Source of the DNA: an uncultured Helicobacteraceae bacterium
Lineage (GTDB): Bacteria > Campylobacterota > Campylobacteria > Campylobacterales > Helicobacteraceae
Reading direction: 5' to 3'
DNA length: 64,000 nucleotides
Assembly: GCA_934668765.1 (NCBI GenBank)
Contig: CAKUOH010000003.1
Span: 1 to 64,000 of the forward strand
The notes under the pieces were generated by a model. That model ran no database searches and was not told the DNA's origin. It worked only from the letters and a program-made list of their open reading frames with translations. Below, one piece after another: positions 53,604-63,091 of this stretch. The translations under genes and the position numbers were made by a program. Positions within the stretch are counted from its first letter, which is position 1. Every line of letters begins with the position of its first letter.

Positions 53604-56135
53604 TTACCTTTCAAAGTCTCCGCGCAAAAATGCCACGATTTGCCCAACTGCGATTCCGCCGTCATTTGTGGGAATTTCGCGATTAAAATAGTGCAAAATC
53701 TTATGCGCTTGAAATTTGCGCGAAATTTTATCACAAAGAATCTTATTTGCAAACACGCCACCGCTAAAAATCACTTTTAGATTCGGCGCATTTTGACGCA
53801 AATCAAGCGCGATTTGCAGAATAATTTGCGCAAGAGTGTTTATAAATTTTGTAGCGATAAGCGCAGGATTGCCGTAATCGCGCACAATTCCACGAATGAT
53901 TTTATCAATGCAAATCTCGCCATTTTTAATCTCAAAATTATAATGCGCCCATATTTTAGGCGTATAAAGAGACTCGATATATCCGCCACTCTCGCCCTCA
54001 AAACTCTGCGATTCTAATCCGCACATAAATGCCACAAAATCAAAGATTCGCCCCACAGAGCTTGTTTTTGGCGTATTTAGATTTTTTTGAAACATTTGGT
54101 AAAAAAGTGCGACATTTTGAAATTGCGATTCAAGTGGAATCGCCCTACCATACACGCTAAAAAGAACGCCAAGCGCGATTTTGCGAATATCTTTTATAGC
54201 AGATTCGCCCCCTAACAGCGCAAAACGGCTAAAATGGGCGATTCTATATAATTTATGTGCGTTAGCACACCGAATCTCGCCCATTTCGTTAGCTTTGCTT
54301 TCTCGAAATGACAGATTTTTCGATTCTAGATTCGCAGAATCTACAACGGAAGGAATCGCAGTAGTGCTTTCGTAGTTTTTTGGGATTTTTGGGGTGGAGA
54401 CTAGACTTGGAGTCTGCGACACCCCAAAAATCCCAAAATCTGCGGAATGACTACCCGAGAACGAATTGCCCAACCAAAAAAACTCCCCACCCCAAATTGT
54501 GCCATCTTCGCCTAATCCCGTGCCATCAAAAACCACACCCAAAATATTTTCATCATTTTTGTGCGCCAAATTATTATCAAATAGACAGCTATAAAAATGT
54601 GCGCGGTGGTGGTAGATTCGCGCTATTTTCACACTAAAATCTTGTCCGCCCCATTTTTGCACCAAAGATTTTGCGATTTTGCTACTCTCATAGCCACTAT
54701 GACAATCGCATAAAATCACACTAGGACGCACATCATAGAGTTTTAGCAAAAACTCAATCTCGCGCCTATAAGATTCTATCACGCTAATATTATCCAAATC
54801 CCCTATATAGCGCGAAATTAGCATATAGCCATTAAAAAATAGTGCAATTTGGCTCTTTTGGTGCGCACCTAATGCTAAAATCACTTCATTGCTCTTAAAT
54901 TTTATCTGCCTTAAAAATGGGTAATCGCCCCGCCCTGCGCGGAGATTCATCACTACTCCATTACGCAAGATTCGCTTTAAACTATCATCGATGGGATTTA
55001 TAATCGCGCGATTATAATCAAGCAAATAATCATAAATATGCGCTATTTTTGCCTGTGCTACGCTCTTATCGATGATAATAGATTCGCCACTCAAATTTGC
55101 CGAAGTAAAAATCAAAGGTTTATCGCAATCTTTAAAAAGTAGCTTATGAAGCGCAGAATAGGCGATTATAACGCCATAAGTATTTAAATGGCAACTCAAA
55201 TTTTGTGGCAAAGCGACTTTTGGGCGATTTAGCAAAACAATGGGCGCGGATGGCGATAGAAGCGCGGTTTCCTCAACCTTTGAAATGTGAAAATATTTTT
55301 TGGCACTTTTTATGTCGCTAAACATTATCGCAAAGGGCTTTCGTGGGCGGGATTTTCGCGCTCTTAACTCTGCAATCGTGCGCTCCCTAACCGCGCAAAT
55401 AAGATTAAATCCGCCAATTCCTTTAAAACAAATGATTTTGCCCTGCTTTATTTTCTCACGCACAAAGGCAAAAATCGCGCTTTGATTCGTAAAATCCACG
55501 CTAGATTCGCGCAAAATCATAGTGCCGTTTTTATCAAAAACCGCAAGTTTTATCCCGCAATCACTGCAACTATTTGGCTGTGCGTGGAATCGGCGATTTT
55601 TGGTATCGCTGTATTCTTGTGCGCACGATTTACACATTTTAAAGCCACTCATTGCCGTTCGCTCCCTGTCATAAGGCAGATTTTGAATGATTGTCCATCT
55701 TGGACCGCAATTTATGCAGTTTATAAAAGCATAGTTAAAACGCCTATCTTGCGGACTTTGTAGCTCTTTTTGGCAATCTTTGCAAAGTGCCAAATCACGC
55801 GGAATCGCAGAATAAAAATCTTTAAGATTCGCGCTTTTTTGGTTTTTTTGATTTGTTTTACTCGCCAAAATACAAAAATTGCTAAAAACTTTACTTTTTT
55901 CTACATTGCGAATCGAAATGCGCGAAATTATCGCATTTTGCGGAGGTTTCGCCTTTAATATTGCCACAAAATCTGCAATTTTTTGCGAATCTTTTGCCTG
56001 TATCAAAATACTTATATTAGAATTTGTATTTTTTACATAACCATTTACTTGTAATTTTCGCGCTAAATTATACACAAAAGGGCGAAATCCTACGCCCTGC
56101 ACGAGTCCTGTGATAAAAATTTTTTTGGTTATCAT
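53604..56135 (-). CDS. hypF: Carbamoyltransferase HypF with repeat-derived insertion
   Basis: 843 residues, longer than the usual 740-770. Acylphosphatase domain at 1-95 (GLVQGVGFRPFVYNLA), two zinc fingers CKDC...CINC and CKSC...CSDC (118-193), a YrdC-like domain (about 205-390), then the Kae1-like carbamoyltransferase with VFDGTGLGEDGTIWGGEF and FSGGVFANKILCD. About 72 residues between WGGEFFWL and YRIAHFSRF are repeat-derived (54262-54490), where other HypF have a few residues. It makes the CN ligands of NiFe hydrogenase. First gene of hypF-hypB-hypC. Confidence 0.95.
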   Translation of the reverse strand: MITKKIFITGLVQGVGFRPFVYNLARKLQVNGYVKNTNSNISILIQAKDSQKIADFVAILKAKPPQNAIISRISIRNVEKSKVFSNFCILASKTNQKNQKSANLKDFYSAIPRDLALCKDCQKELQSPQDRRFNYAFINCINCGPRWTIIQNLPYDRERTAMSGFKMCKSCAQEYSDTKNRRFHAQPNSCSDCGIKLAVFDKNGTMILRESSVDFTNQSAIFAFVREKIKQGKIICFKGIGGFNLICAVRERTIAELRARKSRPRKPFAIMFSDIKSAKKYFHISKVEETALLSPSAPIVLLNRPKVALPQNLSCHLNTYGVIIAYSALHKLLFKDCDKPLIFTSANLSGESIIIDKSVAQAKIAHIYDYLLDYNRAIINPIDDSLKRILRNGVVMNLRAGRGDYPFLRQIKFKSNEVILALGAHQKSQIALFFNGYMLISRYIGDLDNISVIESYRREIEFLLKLYDVRPSVILCDCHSGYESSKIAKSLVQKWGGQDFSVKIARIYHHRAHFYSCLFDNNLAHKNDENILGVVFDGTGLGEDGTIWGGEFFWLGNSFSGSHSADFGIFGVSQTPSLVSTPKIPKNYESTTAIPSVVDSANLESKNLSFRESKANEMGEIRCANAHKLYRIAHFSRFALLGGESAIKDIRKIALGVLFSVYGRAIPLESQFQNVALFYQMFQKNLNTPKTSSVGRIFDFVAFMCGLESQSFEGESGGYIESLYTPKIWAHYNFEIKNGEICIDKIIRGIVRDYGNPALIATKFINTLAQIILQIALDLRQNAPNLKVIFSGGVFANKILCDKISRKFQAHKILHYFNREIPTNDGGIAVGQIVAFLRGDFER
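54262..54490. repeat. Composite repeat insertion in hypF, with a 16-base perfect inverted repeat
   Basis: Three parts: a TCGTTAGCTTTGCTTTCTCGAAATGAC-like unit (54289-54314); the arms TGGGATTTTTGGGGTG (54381-54396) and its exact complement (54420-54435) around a small AGACT/AGTCT hairpin; and a family C core (TGCGGAATGACTACCCGAGAACGAATTGCC, 54440-54469), also found in rdgB. Confidence 0.8.
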
Positions 56136-56202
56136 AGCAGATTTGCTTTAAGATAAAAATTCAAAATACTTGTATTTAATCGCATTTTTGCCACCAAAAA
56201 AT

Positions 56203-56232
56203 CCCTTTATAAAGGGCAATCTTTAAGATTGC
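56203..56232. other. Two adjacent hairpins in the hypF-RRM intergenic region
   Basis: CCCTTTATAAAGGG (perfect, 56203-56216) followed at once by GCAATCTTTAAGATTGC (56216-56232). They lie between the divergent hypF and RRM genes, so they are unlikely to be terminators of either; a regulatory or repeat role is open. Confidence 0.55.
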
Positions 56233-56328
56233 TTTAATCTTACTTTGCCTAAAATTCGCCATTTTTTACAATTTTTAAAAAATGTAAATGGGATTTTATC
56301 CTAAAAATTTTTAATTTGGAGTTTTGAC

Positions 56329-56577
56329 TTGAAAAGTATTTATGTAGGAAATGTGCCTTACAGCGCGACAAAAGAGCAGTTGAGTGAATTATTTGAAAGA
56401 TTTGGCAAAGTGCATTCAGTGAAAATTATCCTTGACAAAGAGAGCAAACGCCCAAAAGGCTTTTGCTTTGTAGAGATGGAGGATAAAGAGGCTTTGGAAG
56501 CGATTGCAAAGTTAGATAATGAGGAATTTTTGGGCAGACGCCTAAAAGTCAATGAAGCAAAGGTAAGAAAGCCTTAA
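56329..56577 (+). CDS. RNA recognition motif (RRM) protein
   Basis: 82 residues, one RRM only. RNP2 is IYVGNVPY at residues 4-11 and RNP1 is KGFCFVEM at about 43-50, both with the aromatic residues needed for RNA stacking. Single-RRM proteins of this size bind single-stranded RNA in several bacterial groups. TTG start with GGAG upstream. It is probably monocistronic. Confidence 0.9.
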   Translation: MKSIYVGNVPYSATKEQLSELFERFGKVHSVKIILDKESKRPKGFCFVEMEDKEALEAIAKLDNEEFLGRRLKVNEAKVRKP

Positions 56578-56682
56578 AGACAATTTGTATCTTGGGTAGC
56601 TATGTGGCAATCCAAAGATTCGCATAAAATTAAGAATGCTTATTATAAAATATCGCATTTTTAATGTTAAGGAATCTAAAAA

Positions 56683-58653
56683 ATGAGCAAATCCAAAGCC
56701 CACGAATCTAGCCCACATAACCATAAATCGCATTCGTGTGCTTGTTGCGATTCAAGCGACATTACGCAGACAAATGATGATAATTTCAGCACAAAAAGGG
56801 AATTAGCATTTCTTTTGTCTTTAATCGCGGTATTTTTAGGCGCAGTGGCGGTTTTGCATTTTGTCGAATCCCAAGTCATAAAATATATATCAATCGGCAT
56901 TTTAGTCATCATCTATCTAATCTCTGGCAAAGAGATTTTTGCAAATGCCTTTGCTAATTTCAAAAAAGGCGATTTTTTTGACGAAAACGCGCTAATGTTT
57001 AGTGCCACAATCGCAGCATTTTGCATAAATGCTTATGAAGAAGCGGTGGCAGTTATGCTATTTTTTCGCACGGGTGAGTTTTTTCAAGAAATGGCACTAA
57101 ATAATTCTAAAAAATCCATAAAATCCCTGCTTGAAATCGCCCCAAATATCGCACATTTAAAGCGCGAATCCCAAATCATCGACATTGCACCCAAAGACTT
57201 GCAAATAAATGATATTTTTATCACTCGTCCGGGCGAAAAAATCCCGCTTGATGGCGTTGTGATAAATGGGGAGAGTTTAGTGGATACAAAGGCACTCACA
57301 GGCGAACCTATCCCCGTTTTGGCAAAAAAAGATAGCAAGATTTTGGGCGGGACGCTCAATCTAAATGGCGTTTTGGAAGTCCGTGCCACAAAACTTTACG
57401 CAGATTCAAGCATTGCAAAAATCATTGATTTAGTCCAAAATGCCACGCAAAACAAAGCAAAGGCAGAGAGTTTCATCACAAAATTTGCAAGAATCTACAC
57501 GCCTATCGTGTTTTTCTTTGCGCTTTGTGTGGCGATAATCCCACCACTGCTTGGATTTGGCGATTTTAGTGAGTGGATTTACCGCGCACTTGTGGTGCTA
57601 ATGGTTAGCTGTCCTTGTGCGCTTGTGATTTCCGTGCCACTCGCATATTTTGGCGGAATCGGAGCTGCGTCTAAAAACGCGATTTTAATCAAAGGTGCGA
57701 ATTATTTAGAATCGCTTGCCGAAATTAGCCATATCGCCTTTGATAAGACGGGGACGCTCACAAAGGGCATCTTTAAGATTGTAAAGATTGAAGCGCAAAA
57801 TGGTTTTAGCGAAGATGAAGTGTTGCAGTCCGCCTTTTGTGCGGAAAATTTCTCAAATCACCCCATTGCTTTGGCAATCAAGGCAGAATATGAAAAACGC
57901 ATAAATAATCACACTATTTCACATTCTTGCACTCACACAACGCACGAAAATATAAGCGGTATGGGCATAAAAGCCACTTGCAATTATCAAAATATTTTGG
58001 CTGGAAATGATAAGATTTTACATAAATTCAATGTCCCTCACGATAATTGCCACATTCAAGGCACGGTGGCGCATATCGCGGTAAATGACAAATATGCGGG
58101 CTACATAATGATAGCCGATGAGTTAAAAGATGATAGCGTGTCGGCGATTCGCGCCTTGCGCGATTTGGGCGTGAAAAAAATGGCAATGCTAACAGGTGAT
58201 AATGAATTTGCTTCAAAAGAAATCAGCGCGAGTTTGGGGCTAGATTGCGTGCATTATAATCTTTTGCCTGAAGAAAAGGCGCGAATCTTTAGCGACTTTG
58301 CAAGTGGCGCGAAAGGCAAAAGCGTCTTTGTGGGCGATGGTATCAATGACGCACCAAGTATCGCAGTAGCCGATATAGGCATAAGTATGGGTGGCGTGGG
58401 AAGCGATGTTAGCAAAGAGAGTGCGGATATTTTGATAGTCGATGATAGCATTACCAAAATCGCTACCGCCATAAAAATCGCACGCAAGACAAAGCGCATA
58501 ATTTGGCAAAATATCGCCTTTGCATTAGGCGTGAAAGTGGTGTTTATCGTGCTAGGGCTTTTTGGAATCGCAAATATTTGGGAAGCGGTGTTTGGCGATG
58601 TGGGGGTGGCGTTAATAGCACTATCAAATGCAATGCGAATCTTAAAAGTGTAA
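56683..58653 (+). CDS. cadA: Heavy-metal P1B-type ATPase (Zn/Cd/Pb exporter type)
   Basis: 656 residues. The His/Cys-rich N-terminus (HNHKSHSCACC) stands in for a full HMA domain. Eight helices, the phosphatase motif TGEPIPV, the metal site SCPCALVIS (about residue 310), the phosphorylation site DKTGTLT (about 352), and GDGINDAPSIAVADIGISMG. SPC/CPC type with zinc/cadmium-type sequence; copper is less likely but not excluded. AAGGA precedes the ATG. In Helicobacter CadA also affects nickel supply. Confidence 0.92.
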   Translation: MSKSKAHESSPHNHKSHSCACCDSSDITQTNDDNFSTKRELAFLLSLIAVFLGAVAVLHFVESQVIKYISIGILVIIYLISGKEIFANAFANFKKGDFFDENALMFSATIAAFCINAYEEAVAVMLFFRTGEFFQEMALNNSKKSIKSLLEIAPNIAHLKRESQIIDIAPKDLQINDIFITRPGEKIPLDGVVINGESLVDTKALTGEPIPVLAKKDSKILGGTLNLNGVLEVRATKLYADSSIAKIIDLVQNATQNKAKAESFITKFARIYTPIVFFFALCVAIIPPLLGFGDFSEWIYRALVVLMVSCPCALVISVPLAYFGGIGAASKNAILIKGANYLESLAEISHIAFDKTGTLTKGIFKIVKIEAQNGFSEDEVLQSAFCAENFSNHPIALAIKAEYEKRINNHTISHSCTHTTHENISGMGIKATCNYQNILAGNDKILHKFNVPHDNCHIQGTVAHIAVNDKYAGYIMIADELKDDSVSAIRALRDLGVKKMAMLTGDNEFASKEISASLGLDCVHYNLLPEEKARIFSDFASGAKGKSVFVGDGINDAPSIAVADIGISMGGVGSDVSKESADILIVDDSITKIATAIKIARKTKRIIWQNIAFALGVKVVFIVLGLFGIANIWEAVFGDVGVALIALSNAMRILKV

Positions 58654-58806
58654 GCACAGGCAATTTGTATTTACTAAAGAAACCGCGCTCCGCTTGTTTT
58701 GGGTGTGCAATTTCGTGGATTCCTGCACAAATCACGCTAGATTCCACGACTCCAAACTTACTATGATTCTACACATTTCTTTTTCATTTAAGCTAAAATT
58801 AAAATA

Positions 58807-58815
58807 GGGGGGGGG
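58807..58815. repeat. G9 tract in the promoter region of a two-gene unit
   Basis: Nine G directly followed by TAAAATACAAT (-10 candidates TAAAAT 58816-58821 and TACAAT 58821-58826), about 36-44 bases before the start codon at 58851. Slippage would alter the -35/-10 spacing and so could switch expression. Confidence 0.75.
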
Positions 58816-58850
58816 TAAAATACAATCCTATAAAAATTAAAAGGGCATAA

Positions 58851-59960
58851 ATGCAAAGCAATAATTCAAACAAAAATGACAATAACTACAAAGCACAATG
58901 TGAATCTTTTATCAAAGAATGGCTAGGCAAAAATACTTTTCATAAATGCGAAACCATTGCTTTGGAAAACTACGAAGAGCGTAATGTTGAGTTTAAAGCC
59001 AAAGTTTGCAATGTATTTAAAATAGAAATCATAAAAAAGAAAAATGTGGCACAGATAAACGCATTTACAAACAACCTTAAACACAATAAACCACAATTTA
59101 AAGATGAGACATTTTATACAAGGCAGGATTACGAATTTGCATTAAAGAAAAATCTCGCTATTGCAAATGAAGTAGGTTTTCAAAAGCTATTTAATAGAAT
59201 AAAAGATGGCGATTTTGGCATATTTAAAAAAGAATGTTATTTTTATATAGATGAAGCACGAATCACATATCAATATAAATGCCATAAATGCAATGGGTTA
59301 GGGCATTTGCGATGTGAGTGCAAAAATGGCAAGGTAAAATGTGGCTCTTATGGCTGCAAAAATGGCAGGATTAGACGCACTCAAAGCAAAAGCGGTTCGC
59401 CATTATTTTTTGTGAATACGCGTGTATCATCAAACTTTAATGTCGCACTGCCACTTTTACACAACAAAAAAGAGCAGGTATATTATGATGATTGCGATAA
59501 TTGTCAAGGCACAGGATTGCAAACCTGCTCTAAATGCAATGGCAGTGCTATATTAAAGTGCGGTGCGTGTGATGGCAGTGGATTGCAATATGAAGTTGTA
59601 ATTTTTGCGTGTAGCACGAATCCAAAATACAATTTTATCTACCCTGAAAATATCAATAAAAAAGAACGCAAAATCTTAAAAAACATAAATAATTTGCCTA
59701 AAATAGCGCATTTTGTGCGAGAATCTATCGAATCACAAAATAACACAATCTTTGAAAAATACAAAATTTCCGTGCCTTTTGCGACATTTAGCACGACTAC
59801 AAATGGCAAAAACAGCGATTGGACTCTCTATGGCAAAAATATAAAGATTTTTAAGAAAAATATTTTTGCATTTAAAAAGTATGTGATTTTCGGTGGTATT
59901 TTTGTGCTTATCGTTGTTTGCGCCATCGCGTGTATATTATGGCTAAAATATATAAAATAA
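58851..59960 (+). CDS. Uncharacterised tail-anchored protein with DnaJ-like Cys fingers
   Basis: 369 residues. No J domain. Residues 144-171 and 215-244 hold CxxC pairs of the DnaJ zinc-finger form (CHKCNGLG, CECKNGKVKC, CDNCQGTG, CSKCNG, CGACDGSG), probably binding two or more zinc ions. One membrane helix at the extreme C-terminus (VIFGGIFVLIVVCAIACILWL) anchors it. No known family matches the rest. AAAGGGC precedes the ATG. It ends 12 bases before the next gene, which makes the pair a likely operon behind a G9 tract. Confidence 0.8.
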   Translation: MQSNNSNKNDNNYKAQCESFIKEWLGKNTFHKCETIALENYEERNVEFKAKVCNVFKIEIIKKKNVAQINAFTNNLKHNKPQFKDETFYTRQDYEFALKKNLAIANEVGFQKLFNRIKDGDFGIFKKECYFYIDEARITYQYKCHKCNGLGHLRCECKNGKVKCGSYGCKNGRIRRTQSKSGSPLFFVNTRVSSNFNVALPLLHNKKEQVYYDDCDNCQGTGLQTCSKCNGSAILKCGACDGSGLQYEVVIFACSTNPKYNFIYPENINKKERKILKNINNLPKIAHFVRESIESQNNTIFEKYKISVPFATFSTTTNGKNSDWTLYGKNIKIFKKNIFAFKKYVIFGGIFVLIVVCAIACILWLKYIK

Positions 59961-59971
59961 AGGATTTAACA

Positions 59972-61663
59972 ATGCAAAATTTAGAAAATAATGATTTTAT
60001 TCATAGTGAAACTTTAAGCGCATTCTTATCGCGTGAAAAACTCCAAAAAATAGATGGCAAATACAAGCCAAATCATAATCAGCTTAAAAGTCTCGTGTGC
60101 TATGATGAAGTGAATCTAGGCGAGATTGATACAAGCGAAATCACAAGTTTTAGAGAGCTATTTAAAAACTCCACTAGGCGCGATTTTAGCGGGATAGATT
60201 CTTGGGATACAAGCAAAGTAACGACATTTATGAGTTGCTTTGAAAATGCCGTGTATTTTAATGAAAATATTAACGCGTGGAATGTTAGCAATGGCACAAA
60301 CTTTATGCAAATGTTTTATAATGCAAAGTCCTTTAATCAGCCACTTGATGGCTGGAAAATGAGCAGTGCGACAAATACCATTAGAATGTTTTTTCAAGCA
60401 AAAGAGTTTAATCAAAACATAGAATCTTGGGATATGTCTAATGTCGTTTGGGCGTGGGAAATGTTTCGTGGGGCAGAGAATTTTAATAGCCCACTAAATA
60501 AATGGAATGTCTCTAGCGTAACCAAAATGCAGGGAATGTTTCTTTACGCTAAATCTTTTAATCAGTCGCTTGATAAATGGAATGTCGGCAATGTAGTGGA
60601 TATGCAGGGGATTTTTAGCGGAGCGCAATCTTTCAATCAAAACTTAAGCGCGTGGGGCGACAAACTAGGCAAAGTGCGCAATGCCAAAAGGGCATTTGCC
60701 GATACCAAATCGCTAACAAAAGATTTTTTGAAGGATTGGAAATTTTCTAGTTTTTGCGATAAAGAAAATATCATCAAAGGTAGCGCATTAGAGGCTAAAA
60801 CAACAAGCACCGCAACAAAAAGTAAAAATCTTTATAATTTTGCCATTAGTCAAATTAACAAAAAAGAGATTCCAAACAAAATAAGGACATTTGAATCTAA
60901 CACATTTAAGGAATCTTATATTAAATGGCTACCCAAAAATATCAAAGATGAAACTAAAATCTATCTAGCAAAGTGCGATGAAAACGACAATCTAATAAGT
61001 GGCGATGAAAAATCGTGGGATTTTGCTTATTATGAAATTTTTAATCGTTATTTTATGATAGAAAAGTATGAATCAAGCAACCAAAGCAATGAAATTCAAT
61101 TAGAAAATCCTGCTTTTTACATTATCCAAAAGCGTAAAATTAGTGATTTGCAAAAAGATGAAAATTTTAGAGCAGATGAAGTCAAAGATATTTATGAAAG
61201 CAGTGATTTAAGCATAAAAATAGATTCACAAAATATGTGGATAGCAAATAGTGATTTGACAGATAATAGTGAGGCTATTTTGGGATTGCTAAATATTTTC
61301 ATATTAGCACAAAGCTACATAATTCAAATGCAAACGCTAGAAGAAATAGCGCGCGACAATAGCGACAATTCAAAAGAACTGCAAAAATGCTATAAAAAAA
61401 TATGCGAATTTGACTTGCGACATTACCGAAATCAACCCATTTTACAAAATACATTTTTGCAACATATTTGGCAAAAAATCTCTGCGGTTTATATGGTGGC
61501 ACAAACACACGATGAGTTAAAAGAAGTTATCACGCAAATGGCTGGGCTTGTAAATGAGCGCAAACAAACGCTATTTAATTGGCTTATGTTTGCGGTGGCG
61601 GTATTTTCCGCGCTTGGTGCGATTTTGGCTGCGATTCCTGTGGTGGAAAAGTGGGTAAATTAG
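59972..61663 (+). CDS. DUF285 (BspA-type) repeat protein with C-terminal membrane helix
   Basis: 563 residues. Residues about 61-240 are seven repeats of 25 residues with the pattern MFxxAxxFNQxLxxWNVSxVT, the DUF285 repeat known from Mycoplasma and Campylobacterota surface or effector proteins. A middle domain (about 270-450) is unknown; the last 110 residues are helical and end in one membrane segment (LMFAVAVFSALGAILAAI). No signal peptide, so the repeats are probably cytosolic unless exported another way. Start 59972 has AGGA upstream; the frame from 59918 overlaps the previous gene. Confidence 0.8.
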   Translation: MQNLENNDFIHSETLSAFLSREKLQKIDGKYKPNHNQLKSLVCYDEVNLGEIDTSEITSFRELFKNSTRRDFSGIDSWDTSKVTTFMSCFENAVYFNENINAWNVSNGTNFMQMFYNAKSFNQPLDGWKMSSATNTIRMFFQAKEFNQNIESWDMSNVVWAWEMFRGAENFNSPLNKWNVSSVTKMQGMFLYAKSFNQSLDKWNVGNVVDMQGIFSGAQSFNQNLSAWGDKLGKVRNAKRAFADTKSLTKDFLKDWKFSSFCDKENIIKGSALEAKTTSTATKSKNLYNFAISQINKKEIPNKIRTFESNTFKESYIKWLPKNIKDETKIYLAKCDENDNLISGDEKSWDFAYYEIFNRYFMIEKYESSNQSNEIQLENPAFYIIQKRKISDLQKDENFRADEVKDIYESSDLSIKIDSQNMWIANSDLTDNSEAILGLLNIFILAQSYIIQMQTLEEIARDNSDNSKELQKCYKKICEFDLRHYRNQPILQNTFLQHIWQKISAVYMVAQTHDELKEVITQMAGLVNERKQTLFNWLMFAVAVFSALGAILAAIPVVEKWVN

Positions 61664-61714
61664 ATTTGGCACTAAATCGCAGAATTTATCATAAAATTTT
61701 AAACCATTGTTTCC

Positions 61715-61720
61715 TATAAT
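61715..61720 (+). promoter_or_regulatory. Likely -10 element for purB
   Basis: TATAAT preceded by TTTCC, 31 bases before the ATG at 61751. Confidence 0.55.
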
Positions 61721-61750
61721 TCCACGCAAATTTTAATCAAAGGCAAAATT

Positions 61751-63085
61751 ATGGTTAAACGATATGCGCGAGATGAGATGAAAAAAAAGTGGAGCAAAAA
61801 GGCGAAATTTAGCGCGTGGCTTGAGGTAGAAAAGGCTGTCGTGCGCGGATGGAATGAGCTAGGATTCATCGATGATAAGACGGCGGATAAAATCTGCAAG
61901 GACGCGAAATTTGATATTGATGAGATTGAGGAAATCGAAAAGGTTACAAAGCACGATTTAATCGCCTTTACGACTTCGGTGGCACACTCTTTGGGGGAAG
62001 AATCGCGCTTTTTTCACTATGGAATCACAAGTAGCGATACCATTGATACGGCGGTGGCACTGCAAATTCGCGATAGTCTTTTTCTAATTATTGATGATTT
62101 AAACGCACTTTTGGCAACTTTGGAGCAAAAGGCGATGGAGCACAAAGATACGCTTATGGTGGGGCGAAGCCATGGGATTCACGGCGAACCCATTACCTTT
62201 GGGCTTGTGGTGGCGATTTGGTTTGATGAGATTAGGCGACATTTGGATTGCTTAAAACGCACTCTGCAAATAGTATCGGTGGGTAAAATCAGCGGTGCTA
62301 TGGGCAATATGGCGCATTCGCCCATTGAGCTAGAGGAAATTGTATGCAGAGATTTGGGGCTAGATTGCGCCAAAGTTAGCAATCAAATAATTCAGCGCGA
62401 CAGATACGCAAGACTAATGTGCGACATTGCGCTTTTAGCAAGTAGCTGCGAGAAAATCGCCGTCTCTATTCGCCACTTTCAGCGCACGGAGGTTTATGAA
62501 TGCGAGGAATTTTTCGCAAAAGGGCAAAAGGGCAGTAGCGCAATGCCACACAAACGCAATCCCGTGTTAAGCGAAAATATCACGGGACTTTGCCGAATCC
62601 TGCGCTCTTATGCGATTCCTGCGATGGAAAATGTCGCTTTGTGGCACGAGCGCGATATAAGCCATTCAAGTGTCGAGCGATTTATCCTGCCTGACGCATT
62701 TATAACGCTTGACTTTATGCTAAACCGCCTAAATGATTTGCTAAAAAATTTAGTCGTTTATCCCAAAAATATGATGAAAAATTTGGAGCTCACAGGTGGA
62801 TTAGTCTTTTCGCAACGAATCTTACTAGAACTCCCCAAAAAGGGCTTATCACGCGAGGAATCTTACGCTATCGTGCAACGAAATGCAATGAAAGTGTGGG
62901 AAGCACTGCAAAATGGCGAAGCGTCTAAAAATGCCAATAAAGAGAGTTTGTTTTTGCAGTATTTGCTAAATGATAGCGAACTAACCGCCAAAATGTCGCC
63001 TGAATCAATCACGGAGTGCTTTGATTATGGCTATTATTTAAAAAATGTCGATAAGATTTTTAAGCGTGTGTTTGGCAAGCAATAG
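61751..63085 (+). CDS. purB: Adenylosuccinate lyase
   Basis: 444 residues. FHYGITSSDTIDTA, the catalytic His region GRSHGIHGEPITFG, and the fumarase-superfamily signature GSSAMPHKRNPVLSEN are all present. Acts twice in purine synthesis (SAICAR and adenylosuccinate cleavage). AAAGG precedes the ATG. Convergent with murE, with 6 bases between. Confidence 0.97.
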   Translation: MVKRYARDEMKKKWSKKAKFSAWLEVEKAVVRGWNELGFIDDKTADKICKDAKFDIDEIEEIEKVTKHDLIAFTTSVAHSLGEESRFFHYGITSSDTIDTAVALQIRDSLFLIIDDLNALLATLEQKAMEHKDTLMVGRSHGIHGEPITFGLVVAIWFDEIRRHLDCLKRTLQIVSVGKISGAMGNMAHSPIELEEIVCRDLGLDCAKVSNQIIQRDRYARLMCDIALLASSCEKIAVSIRHFQRTEVYECEEFFAKGQKGSSAMPHKRNPVLSENITGLCRILRSYAIPAMENVALWHERDISHSSVERFILPDAFITLDFMLNRLNDLLKNLVVYPKNMMKNLELTGGLVFSQRILLELPKKGLSREESYAIVQRNAMKVWEALQNGEASKNANKESLFLQYLLNDSELTAKMSPESITECFDYGYYLKNVDKIFKRVFGKQ

Positions 63086-63091
63086 GGGCAT

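Noticed and set aside
56203..56232. Hairpins as Rho-independent terminators
   Set aside because: Both flanking genes diverge from this gap, so no transcript is expected to end here, and there is no T run directly after the stems.
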